Below are positions 8,396-15,311 of a stretch of 23,852 nt of DNA, piece by piece; positions within the stretch are counted from its first letter, which is position 1, and each line of letters opens with the position of its first letter. Origin of the DNA: Candidatus Babelota bacterium (GTDB lineage: Bacteria; Dependentiae; Babeliae; Babeliales; JABCYS01); the NCBI GenBank assembly GCA_013290085.1, contig JABCYS010000001.1, positions 1-23,852 of the forward strand. Reading direction: 5' to 3'. Below the pieces are notes generated by a model that saw nothing but the letters and a program-made list of their open reading frames with translations, ran no database searches and had not been told where the DNA came from. The position numbers were made by a program, and so were the translations under genes.

Positions 8396-10156
8396 TTATG
8401 ACAAAATTTCGGCGTCTTGAGCGATGAGATTTTGAGGCAGATCTTTTTCGAGTAGTGAGCGATAAGCAATAAGAAATTCCTTGCCAAGATTAGTTGCTAC
8501 CCGGGATGAACCAGCGCGTTCAACAAGAATAACCATGGTTAAAGGAGCTTCTCTTTTATACTTGAAATACCCAACAAAAAGTCCATTTTCCATGAATTTT
8601 TCATTTGATTCGCGTAATTTTAAACTACTCGTCTGCGCAGTTCCTGTTTTGGCATACACTTCTATATCCCGCATATGACTTACGTTCATACCAGTACCGA
8701 TTTGTACTACCGATCGCATTGATTTGCGCAAGAAATCAAGCGTTGATTTACTTATGCGCAGCGTCTCTTTTTCAATCGGTTCCTGTTCAATAATGCGAGG
8801 GGTTACCAGATACTCTTCAAAAATACCCGAGATCATGCGGGCTAACTGAATGGGAGTCGTTAGTAAAAAGCTTTGGCCTATGGCGGCTGACAAGGTTTCG
8901 CCGGGCCACCAGCGTTCTCCCTTGGCCATTAATTTCCAATTACTCGTTGGCACAAGACCGGCCTGGTCAGGGAAAATCATATTAGTTTTTTGGCCAAGCC
9001 CAAATCGCTGTGCATATTCGGCAAGAGTATCAATGCCAACATGCTTGCCGATGTGATAAAAAAGAATGTTGCATGATTTAGCAACTGCTTGCATAACCGT
9101 TAATACCCCATGACCAGTATGATTAATGCACCAATGTTTATACGTACCAAATTGATAAAATCCTTTACAAAAGACTTGTGCCTGAGGATTAATGATTTTT
9201 TTTTCTAAAGCAGCACTCACCGTCACTAACTTAAAAATAGAAGCAGGTGGGTAGCAGGCGTTAAAGGCGCGATTTAAAAAAGCCTTACTTGCTTGGAGCT
9301 GTTCCCAATTTTGTTGATCAATAGTTTGCAGAAAAATATTAGGATCAAAATTAGGTCGCGAGACAACGGCTCGTAAAGCCCCCGTTTTGGGATCCATGAG
9401 AATAAAGGTACCAACATAGTTTTCAGAAAAAACCCGTTCTGCTATTTGCTGCAAATCTAAATCGAGTGTTGTTTGTATGTCGCAGCCAGCCAGGGACTGA
9501 GTGAGTTCCTTCTCAGCTAAATTTTTTCCCAATGAGTTAATAATTTTTTGAACCTCTCCCGTTTTTCCTTTTAACTGTTCCTCCAGAATTTTCTCCAGTC
9601 CCATTTTTCCCTCTTCCCCGTAATCAATGTGCCCCAGATAGCCAAGAATATGGCAGGCAAGAGCATTGTGAGGATAAAGCCGTTTAAAATGAGTAGCCAA
9701 CTGTATGTTTTCATGATCTGCAAATTTTTCTGAAATGCGACTGAGTTGTTCAAAGGTTAAATCTTGAGCGATGAGAATTTTTTTGCCCAACTTTTCAGTC
9801 GCAGAGATACCACATTCTTTTACCGTGGCTGCTAAAGTAGTTCCCAAAATAAAGTCCAACTCAGCAAGAGCATTTTCTTGTTGGGGAGTAAGTCGAGGAT
9901 TGCTGCTTCCTTGCCAAAAAAGATTAGTGATGGGGCGATTGGTAGCGAGCAGTTTGCCCTTGGTATCTAAAATATTTCCTCGATGAGAATAAACTTTTTC
10001 AACGCGTAAGAAATTTTTTTGTCCGAGGGTAAAAAAATTAGTTTTTTTTAATACCTGCAGTTCATACAGGCGCATGATAATAAGTCCCATGGCGATACAA
10101 GTGCCAAGAGCGAGGATGATAATTTTTTTTGTAGAGCGAGAAAGAATAGGGACCAT
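8396..10156 (-). CDS. mrdA: Penicillin-binding protein 2 (peptidoglycan transpeptidase)
   Basis: This class B transpeptidase crosslinks peptidoglycan during cell elongation. It has 586 residues. One N-terminal membrane helix (about 10-30) is followed by the dimerisation/pedestal domain (HRGNILDTKGKLLATN at 58-73) and the transpeptidase domain. All three active-site motifs are visible: SIFK (S306, K309), SCN (361-363) and KTG (503-505). The stretch IGQSFLLTTPIQLA is typical of PBP2 rather than FtsI. The gene follows xerD after eight bases, with a CAGGA-like Shine-Dalgarno. No rodA or mreBCD is adjacent in this window. It shows that the organism keeps a peptidoglycan crosslinking enzyme. Confidence 0.92.
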   Translation of the reverse strand: MVPILSRSTKKIIILALGTCIAMGLIIMRLYELQVLKKTNFFTLGQKNFLRVEKVYSHRGNILDTKGKLLATNRPITNLFWQGSSNPRLTPQQENALAELDFILGTTLAATVKECGISATEKLGKKILIAQDLTFEQLSRISEKFADHENIQLATHFKRLYPHNALACHILGYLGHIDYGEEGKMGLEKILEEQLKGKTGEVQKIINSLGKNLAEKELTQSLAGCDIQTTLDLDLQQIAERVFSENYVGTFILMDPKTGALRAVVSRPNFDPNIFLQTIDQQNWEQLQASKAFLNRAFNACYPPASIFKLVTVSAALEKKIINPQAQVFCKGFYQFGTYKHWCINHTGHGVLTVMQAVAKSCNILFYHIGKHVGIDTLAEYAQRFGLGQKTNMIFPDQAGLVPTSNWKLMAKGERWWPGETLSAAIGQSFLLTTPIQLARMISGIFEEYLVTPRIIEQEPIEKETLRISKSTLDFLRKSMRSVVQIGTGMNVSHMRDIEVYAKTGTAQTSSLKLRESNEKFMENGLFVGYFKYKREAPLTMVILVERAGSSRVATNLGKEFLIAYRSLLEKDLPQNLIAQDAEILS

Positions 10157-10164
10157 ATTCCTGC

Positions 10165-11088
10165 TTAGTTCTTTCGTGATTTAACCATGGAGTTTATAGG
10201 ATGAATAGTATCACAAAGTTGTGCAAGATGCTCGGGAGAAACATGCGTGTACTTTTCTGTACTTGATAACGTTTGATGCCCAAGCAATTCTTGGATGACT
10301 CGTAAATCAACGCCCTGGTTAAGCAGGTGGGTGGCAAATGAATGGCGCAGCTTGTGGGGGGTGATCGCTCTATCTACTTTTAAAAACCTTCTAAACATTT
10401 CCATGATCCGTTGAATGGAGCGCTGGGTAAGTGGCGTGTTCCTAAAACTTAAAAAAAGATGCTCATTGCCTGACTGTATCGCAGGACGCTCTTTCAGAAG
10501 ATACTCAGTTACTTTTGTTTTTGCTTTCTCACCAAAAAGAACAAAGCGCTCCTTTCTCCCCTTACCGAAAATACGTATTACCTTTTGCGTGAGATCAAGA
10601 TCGCTCATTTTAATGGCGACCAGTTCTGAGCACCGTATTCCCGTAGCATAAAAAAGTTCAAAGATTGCTTTGTCGCGCAAGGGTCTTTTGCTGGGCAGTT
10701 CTGTGTCCTGTACGGTATCAAGAACATGAAAAATTTCATCAACACTTAAATACACCGGCAACTTTTTGTCAGGACGTGGTCGGGTAAGATTGAGTGCCAG
10801 ATCTATGCCATAGGTTCTCAAAAATTTTTCAAAAGATTTAAAACAGGAAATTTTTCGTGCGATAGAGGCTTTGTCTATTTTTTTGTGATACAAGCTTACA
10901 AAAAATCGTTCTAAGGTTTGACGAAAGGGAAGTTCAATTTTTTCAGTCGTGGTGATTTTTTGCCAAAAATCTAAAAACTGCTGGAGGTCGGTGGCATAGG
11001 CACGACAGGTGTGCCCGGATAGATTTTTTTCTACTTCGAGATGGGTAAGAAAATTATTCTTTTTTTCTTGAAATTCAGCTAAGCGCAT
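10165..11088 (-). CDS. xerD: Tyrosine recombinase of the XerC/XerD family
   Basis: XerC/D enzymes resolve chromosome dimers at dif. The ATG at 11088 is preferred because GAGGAG lies five bases upstream; a TTG 15 bases further up would place that Shine-Dalgarno inside the gene. The protein then has 307 residues, close to the usual 300. It has the N-terminal SAM-like DNA-binding domain and the catalytic residues R152 (in TGIRCSEL), K176 (GKGRKER), H245 and R248 (HKLRHSFATHLL), H271 (LLGHQTL) and nucleophile Y280 (TEKYTHV). YATGIRCSEL with MSDLDL looks more like XerD than XerC, but the distinction is uncertain and a single-Xer system is possible. It precedes mrdA by eight bases. No integrase context or att site is seen, so it is probably housekeeping. 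Confidence 0.9.
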   Translation of the reverse strand: MRLAEFQEKKNNFLTHLEVEKNLSGHTCRAYATDLQQFLDFWQKITTTEKIELPFRQTLERFFVSLYHKKIDKASIARKISCFKSFEKFLRTYGIDLALNLTRPRPDKKLPVYLSVDEIFHVLDTVQDTELPSKRPLRDKAIFELFYATGIRCSELVAIKMSDLDLTQKVIRIFGKGRKERFVLFGEKAKTKVTEYLLKERPAIQSGNEHLFLSFRNTPLTQRSIQRIMEMFRRFLKVDRAITPHKLRHSFATHLLNQGVDLRVIQELLGHQTLSSTEKYTHVSPEHLAQLCDTIHPINSMVKSRKN

Positions 11089-11183
11089 GTCACTCCTCAA
11101 CAAAAAAGGATGATTATCCGTCTCCAGCTTTTAAAAACACGAAGAACAGGTTGGCTGAGCTTAAGACACACAGAGTTCTTGAT

Positions 11184-11217
11184 CAAGGATTATGATCACA
11201 AGAGATTATAATCCTTG
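11184..11217. repeat. Perfect 10-base inverted repeat spanning the stop codon of the regulator gene
   Basis: CAAGGATTAT (11184-11193) and ATAATCCTTG (11208-11217) are exact inverted copies around a 14-base centre. On the minus strand the stem-loop includes the last codons and TGA of the 871-residue protein. No T-run follows it, so it is not a standard terminator. TGATCA palindromes at 11180-11185 and 11193-11198 overlap the left arm. It could be an RNA structure, a processing site or an operator for xerD. Confidence 0.5.
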
Positions 11218-13811
11218 CAGCGCCGGTTGACCGAAGAGCGGTTGACGCCAAGAAATGTTGCGATTTTATTTTGATTTTTAAACTTATGCCACAGCATGCT
11301 CATTATTTTTTGATCACGTAACGCATGCTTTCCTAACTTTGCTGCCTCTGCAAGTTCAGGATCGGTAATGTTATAAGCAGGGTTAAAATAAGTTTCTTGG
11401 TAAATCTGTTTCTTTTTAGATTTTTGAACAAGAAGATGTTGGATACGCTCTTTCAAGTCACGCAAACTGACGGGGCGTTGTTGCGTTAACTTTACTTTTT
11501 CTCGTTCCGTTAATTCAAAAAAGTTTTTAAATGTTTGGGTTTGGGTTGTTTGTTCAACATACTCATTGGTCAATTCAATAAACTCTGCCTCAGACAAGGT
11601 TAAGAGTGAAGGCATAGAAACGGTGGTGCGCAATTCGTTATACAGTGACTCTAAAAATTTTCCTTCTTGAGCCAAGGCATGAAGATTCTGATTGGTTGAA
11701 CATATAATGCGCACATCACTGTAAGCACGTTGATCACTTTTTAAGGTGCGATAAAAACCGTACTTAATGAAATCGACGAGGTATTGTTGTGTTTCTAAAT
11801 CAAGGAGATGAATGTTCTGAATAAAAAGGGTACCAATACCATTGAGCTGTTCGAGGAGTGGTTTTTGTTGTTGGTTATGAAAAATAGGATTAATACCAAA
11901 TATCTTTATAGCCACATCAAGATTTTTGTTTGGCGACATGAGCTTAATGGTATGAAGCTCATGTCGTAAACTTATGTGGTGTAAAATCTCCACCATATCC
12001 AAAAGGTCTTCTTCTGCCGTTTCTAAAAGAGTCGCTTTTTTATTAAGTGCAGCCTTGAGAAGGTTAATTTTAAACGGTAAAAGCGTTGGCCCATTTCCAG
12101 GAATGAGCTGATTTATGAGTTGTCCTGACTGGGTTGTTTCTAAGTAGAGAACATAATCCCATTCGGAAGGATCCTTCAGAAGATCGATTTGTTCTTTAAT
12201 GACATCAGATACTTCAGGATAATAGACGGTAAAAAGAACGGTGTTCTGTTCAAGGTGAGGAATGCCGGCAATAACAATGCGATTGCCTCGTGAGTCCTTA
12301 CTTAAACAAGATTGCTGGGTCTTATATGTTTCAACATGACGAGCAACACTTTTAAATGCTTTGGTGAGCGGGTGGCCGTCCTGGGTATTCAGGTTAATGG
12401 TGATAAATTCCTGGGCAGCTTGATTGCCGAAAACAAACTTACGATTTTTGAAAAAGACTAAGCCGATTTTACGTTCCTTTGCCGAGCGTAAAAAAGAACG
12501 GATGCTTTCTTTGTATTGATTTATTTCTTGGTGTTTGTGATACAGCTCTGCTTCTATGGTATGTTCTTTTGAAATGAGCACATCAAGGTTTTTGTTTTGT
12601 AAAAGATAAATGATATTGCCCAAATAACTGGCAAATACGACCATCTCATCACGATCTACATTGGTATACAGTTCTTTTCCGCGTGCATTTCTTTCTACAA
12701 TGATGTAGGCGACAATGGTTTGCTTCTCATAGATGGGCAAGAAAATATCTGCATTAATAGTATTGAGAAAGTTCTGAACAATCTTCAAGTTTGGGGCTTC
12801 TTCGTAAAACGCATTGAAGGCGATTTCATCAAAAATAAATATTTTTGATTCATGAAGGAAGGTTGCTAATTCTTGTTGATCCTTACAAAGGCTTAAAAAG
12901 TTTTCAATCGATGAGTCTATCGGAGTCATCACATTTTTTTCGCTATCAGGGTTGTTCGTGTTGGTAAGATCTCGAATATTCAGATGTGTCTGAGGGTAGG
13001 GAATGTTGAGTGCTTTGTGGAAGAAGGATTTTGTAGCATGAATAACTTCTGGTTCATTCATGGCGCTACCAAGCTGGGCTAATACATGTTTAAAATCATA
13101 AATAAAGTTGAAGTTTCCATCTTCTTGAACATGTTCTTTGAAATTGAGGAAACGCAGATCGAAAATTCTTCTAAAACAAAAATACATGGCGATGGTGATC
13201 AAGCTTGTTGAAATGACTGCAAAAAAGGAACGCAGCTCGGATACATATATCGGGCTGACAAGGCATTGTAAGAAATCAATAATGATAAAAGGAGAGATAA
13301 AAAAGGTTAAAATAAGAGAGAGTTGTTTTTTAAGAATCTTGGGCAGAAAGGTAGCGCGCAAGCTTTTTAACGATTTAAATATTACCACAAGTATGAGCAG
13401 CATATAGAAATAGCTGGTAGCAAGAAAAACCTTGGTTATGTTGTGGATGGAAGAAAAAGCAGAATAAATAATAAAGCTCATTAAACCGAATGTTATAACT
13501 ATGAGAAGCAGGTGGCTTTTTTTGAGTGAGAAATTTTTTTCAAGCAAGCTTTCAAGCAAGAGAAAAAGAGAAAGATAAAACATACAATAAAAAGACCACG
13601 CTCCTCGAGTTATCACCGTAGTAAATGTGCTTTGACCTGCAAGGAGCCAGGTTATCCATGACAAATCACTTGCGATAAGGCCGCATAATGCCACTGATAA
13701 GAAGAACCAAGCTTTATGTTTTCCTGATGAACTAAGGCTCTTTAATAAAATGTTTCCCTTAACAAGAAGAGATACAAAATAGACTGCTGCTGTGAAAAAA
13801 TTTGGGACCAT
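11196..13811 (-). CDS. Membrane-bound NtrC-like regulator with degenerate AAA domain and Fis-type HTH
   Basis: The protein has 871 residues. Residues 1-215 contain about seven hydrophobic segments. Next come a region resembling a GAF domain (about 235-405), a coiled segment and a PAS-like region (about 445-535), then a sigma54-activator-like domain (about 545-735). There GTLFIQNI (660-667) replaces Walker B GTLFLDEI, no GxxGxGK is present (the nearest stretch is PGNGPT at 571-576), and the GAFTGA loop is absent. CSTNQNLHALAQEGKF (704-719) still matches the NtrC pattern. The C-terminus (835-871) is a Fis-like HTH, KIATFLGVNRSSVNRRCKDY. It therefore probably binds DNA and senses a membrane or small-molecule cue without ATP-driven sigma54 activation. 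The GAF and PAS calls are tentative. The Shine-Dalgarno is weak. It is divergent from the peptide/nth genes. Confidence 0.7.
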   Translation of the reverse strand: MVPNFFTAAVYFVSLLVKGNILLKSLSSSGKHKAWFFLSVALCGLIASDLSWITWLLAGQSTFTTVITRGAWSFYCMFYLSLFLLLESLLEKNFSLKKSHLLLIVITFGLMSFIIYSAFSSIHNITKVFLATSYFYMLLILVVIFKSLKSLRATFLPKILKKQLSLILTFFISPFIIIDFLQCLVSPIYVSELRSFFAVISTSLITIAMYFCFRRIFDLRFLNFKEHVQEDGNFNFIYDFKHVLAQLGSAMNEPEVIHATKSFFHKALNIPYPQTHLNIRDLTNTNNPDSEKNVMTPIDSSIENFLSLCKDQQELATFLHESKIFIFDEIAFNAFYEEAPNLKIVQNFLNTINADIFLPIYEKQTIVAYIIVERNARGKELYTNVDRDEMVVFASYLGNIIYLLQNKNLDVLISKEHTIEAELYHKHQEINQYKESIRSFLRSAKERKIGLVFFKNRKFVFGNQAAQEFITINLNTQDGHPLTKAFKSVARHVETYKTQQSCLSKDSRGNRIVIAGIPHLEQNTVLFTVYYPEVSDVIKEQIDLLKDPSEWDYVLYLETTQSGQLINQLIPGNGPTLLPFKINLLKAALNKKATLLETAEEDLLDMVEILHHISLRHELHTIKLMSPNKNLDVAIKIFGINPIFHNQQQKPLLEQLNGIGTLFIQNIHLLDLETQQYLVDFIKYGFYRTLKSDQRAYSDVRIICSTNQNLHALAQEGKFLESLYNELRTTVSMPSLLTLSEAEFIELTNEYVEQTTQTQTFKNFFELTEREKVKLTQQRPVSLRDLKERIQHLLVQKSKKKQIYQETYFNPAYNITDPELAEAAKLGKHALRDQKIMSMLWHKFKNQNKIATFLGVNRSSVNRRCKDYNLL

Positions 13812-13814
13812 AAG

Positions 13815-13842
13815 TTGACCTATTATGTGGTTCGGTTATGCT
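13815..13842 (+). promoter_or_regulatory. Probable promoter for the small peptide and nth
   Basis: TTGACC (13815-13820, 5/6) and TATGCT (13837-13842, 4/6) are 16 bases apart. The predicted start is about 36 bases before the ATG at 13885. It lies in the 73-base divergent gap shared with the minus-strand regulator gene, so that HTH protein could plausibly act here. Confidence 0.42.
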
Positions 13843-13884
13843 GCTGCTGTTGTATAACTTTAACTATTAAACATCGGAGTTTAT

Positions 13885-13959
13885 ATGAATAAAAAAGTAT
13901 TTGCGCTACTGACGTTTGCTTTAGCTATTTTAATTCAATGGCCTCCTGTAACAGGGTAA
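13885..13959 (+). CDS. Candidate 24-residue hydrophobic peptide upstream of nth
   Basis: An ATG with GGAG a few bases upstream opens a short frame that encodes a lysine-containing N-terminus and a hydrophobic core (MNKKVFALLTFALAILIQ), then PPVTG and a stop. It looks like a signal peptide without a mature domain. It could be a small membrane protein, a leader peptide for nth (66 bases downstream), or the start of a secreted-protein gene broken by a frameshift: another frame stays open from 13938 to 14141. Nothing beyond the Shine-Dalgarno and the hydrophobic pattern supports translation. Confidence 0.35.
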   Translation: MNKKVFALLTFALAILIQWPPVTG

Positions 13960-14025
13960 GACCCCTTACAAGTTACCATACTTTCTTGTATCAACAAACA
14001 GGGCAGTTTGTAGGAGTTAGTAAGA

Positions 14026-14682
14026 TTGAATTCATCGGCAAGCCAACGGGTTCTTGCTCAGAGGTTAATAAAAATCCTAAGAGAAAAAACTCAGTCTATG
14101 GCTCAGCCGATGAGTTTTTTTATAGCGCACAAATATCATAACGATCCCTTCCTCATCCTCATAAGTTGTCTATTAAGTTTACGGGCTCGTGACACCGTAA
14201 CACTTCCCATCTCAGAAAAGCTCTTTTCTCAAGCTAAAACACCCCAAGCTTTACTCAAAATCTCCGTGCCCGAACTCGAAAAAATAATCCATCCTATCGG
14301 CTTTTTCCATCAAAAAGCACGAACATTACATAATGTGTCGAGAGATCTCATAAAGCGATTTCACAGTAAGGTCCCTGATAATGAAGAAGATCTTCTTTCT
14401 ATGAAGGGGGTTGGGAGGAAAACGGCCAATTTGGTTCTTGGAGTCGCATTCAATATCCCAGCCATCTGTGTTGATACTCATGTCCATCGTCTGGCTAATC
14501 AATTGGGCTTAGTTACGACAAAAACCCCTGAGCAGACTGAGTATGCGCTTAAAAAGATTGTGCCTAAAAAAGATTGGATAGAACTCAATAGACTGTTGGT
14601 GGTTTGGGGGCAGCAGGTGCCACGAGGTCAGCAGGTTGCGATACTAAAAAAAGCCCTTTCTAACTACAAAAGCACCAGGTAA
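14026..14682 (+). CDS. nth: Endonuclease III-type DNA glycosylase lacking the Fe-S cluster loop
   Basis: Endonuclease III removes oxidised pyrimidines and cuts abasic sites in base-excision repair. The start is a TTG, supported by TAGGAG nine bases upstream; the next ATG (14098) would remove 24 residues. The protein has 218 residues, close to the usual 210. The helix-hairpin-helix LLSMKGVGRKTANLVLG (123-139) holds the catalytic lysine K132, and D150 in VDTHVHR is the catalytic aspartate. The canonical C-terminal C-x6-C-x2-C-x5-C Fe-S motif is missing: after LLVVWGQQVPRGQQV there is no cysteine, and the protein ends within 20 residues. Substrate range is uncertain. Confidence 0.88.
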   Translation: MNSSASQRVLAQRLIKILREKTQSMAQPMSFFIAHKYHNDPFLILISCLLSLRARDTVTLPISEKLFSQAKTPQALLKISVPELEKIIHPIGFFHQKARTLHNVSRDLIKRFHSKVPDNEEDLLSMKGVGRKTANLVLGVAFNIPAICVDTHVHRLANQLGLVTTKTPEQTEYALKKIVPKKDWIELNRLLVVWGQQVPRGQQVAILKKALSNYKSTR

Positions 14683-14726
14683 GCCTAAGCTCACTAGTGC
14701 TTCTATAGTTTAATACCTTCGTCTTT

Positions 14727-14831
14727 TTAACGACGGCGCTTTGCAGATTTACGGCGTGTAGATTTTCTTTTAGCCGTTTTGCGAGTAGCTTTACGTGCTA
14801 CTTTGCGCTTGGTTGTTCTCTTCTTAGCCAT
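14727..14831 (-). CDS. Tiny Lys/Arg-rich histone-H1-like protein (34 aa)
   Basis: This short frame begins MAKKRTTKRKVARKATRK and is almost wholly Lys, Arg, Thr, Ala and Ser, with no acidic residue. A strong Shine-Dalgarno (AAGGAG, seven bases before the ATG) supports translation. The composition matches the basic tails of histone H1 and chlamydial Hc1/Hc2 nucleoid proteins, so DNA or RNA binding is likely, but no fold is predictable. A longer relative (63 aa) lies just upstream on the same strand, and both share the MAKK(K/R) start and ARK/TRK repeats. A ribosomal-protein origin was considered, but no family match is seen. Confidence 0.7.
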   Translation of the reverse strand: MAKKRTTKRKVARKATRKTAKRKSTRRKSAKRRR

Positions 14832-14852
14832 TATACGCTCCTTGCATATAGG

Positions 14853-14879
14853 GTTATACAATATACCACTCAATTTCAA
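14853..14879 (-). promoter_or_regulatory. Possible promoter of the 34-residue basic protein
   Basis: On the minus strand, TTGAAA (14874-14879) and TATAAC (14853-14858) are 15 bases apart. Both hexamers match 5/6, but the spacer is short. The region between this point and the terminator at 14978 is AT-rich and carries no gene. Confidence 0.3.
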
Positions 14880-14971
14880 AGATACCGTTTATGAATATAA
14901 AAAATCAATAGTTTGAAAAAAAAAGTGAATTTCTTTTAAAAATCATTCAAAGTTAGTAATCAAAAAAAGGT

Positions 14972-15014
14972 AAAAAAAGAGCTGCATTCTTTTGAGAACG
15001 CAGCTCTTTTTTTG
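14972..15014. terminator. Strong terminator after the 63-residue histone-like gene
   Basis: AGAGCTGC (14978-14985) pairs with GCAGCTCT (15000-15007), and an inner TTCT/AGAA extends the stem around a TTTG loop. An A-run on one side and a T-run on the other make it usable on both strands. It lies 12 bases after the stop of the minus-strand gene and separates the two histone-like genes into different transcripts. Confidence 0.85.
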
Positions 15015-15026
15015 TAGTTAAGCAGC

Positions 15027-15218
15027 TTATGGGATAAGTGGAAGTGGTCCCATTTTAATTCTTTTCATTGGTACTCTTTTGCGTGCTGTTTTTTTAGCTG
15101 CAGGTTTGCGAGCAGCTTTGCGTTTGCGAGTTACCTTGCGAGCTTTTTTAGCTACGCGTCTTTTTTTTGGTGCTTTACGCGCAGTTTTTTTACCGCGGGT
15201 AGCTTTCTTTTTTGCCAT
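15027..15218 (-). CDS. Histone-H1-like basic protein (63 aa)
   Basis: The protein begins MAKKKATRGKKTARKAPKKR and is made of Lys, Arg and Ala repeats of the type (A/T)RK and AKK, then ends in the less basic tail MGPLPLIP. There is no acidic residue. The Shine-Dalgarno AAAGGAG is followed by the ATG. Such low-complexity basic proteins resemble histone H1 tails and Hc1/Hc2, which compact the chromosome in chlamydial elementary bodies; a nucleoid role here is inferred from that analogy. It has its own promoter and terminator. Its relationship to the 34-residue neighbour is supported by composition and start, not by alignment. Confidence 0.75.
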   Translation of the reverse strand: MAKKKATRGKKTARKAPKKRRVAKKARKVTRKRKAARKPAAKKTARKRVPMKRIKMGPLPLIP

Positions 15219-15266
15219 TACTTACTCCTTTAGAGTTGTTAGAAATAAAACAATAACACTAGACAT

Positions 15267-15294
15267 GCTATAGGCAGATCAACCTAAAAATCAA
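15267..15294 (-). promoter_or_regulatory. Probable promoter of the 63-residue histone-like gene
   Basis: TTGATT (15289-15294) and TATAGC (15267-15272) on the minus strand have a 16-base spacer, each with 4/6 matches. A second overlapping pair (TTGATC with TGTTAT, 18-base spacer) is also possible. Confidence 0.35.
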
Positions 15295-15311
15295 GAAGAA
15301 TTTTTCGATCG

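Noticed and set aside
10165..11088. Xer-family recombinase as a phage or integron integrase
   Set aside because: Length and motifs fit housekeeping Xer, it is joined to mrdA, and no att-like repeats, tRNA or cargo genes are nearby.
13938..14141. A 67-codon plus-strand frame overlapping the start of nth
   Set aside because: It has no ribosome-binding site and overlaps nth; kept only as a possible remnant of a frameshifted secreted protein.
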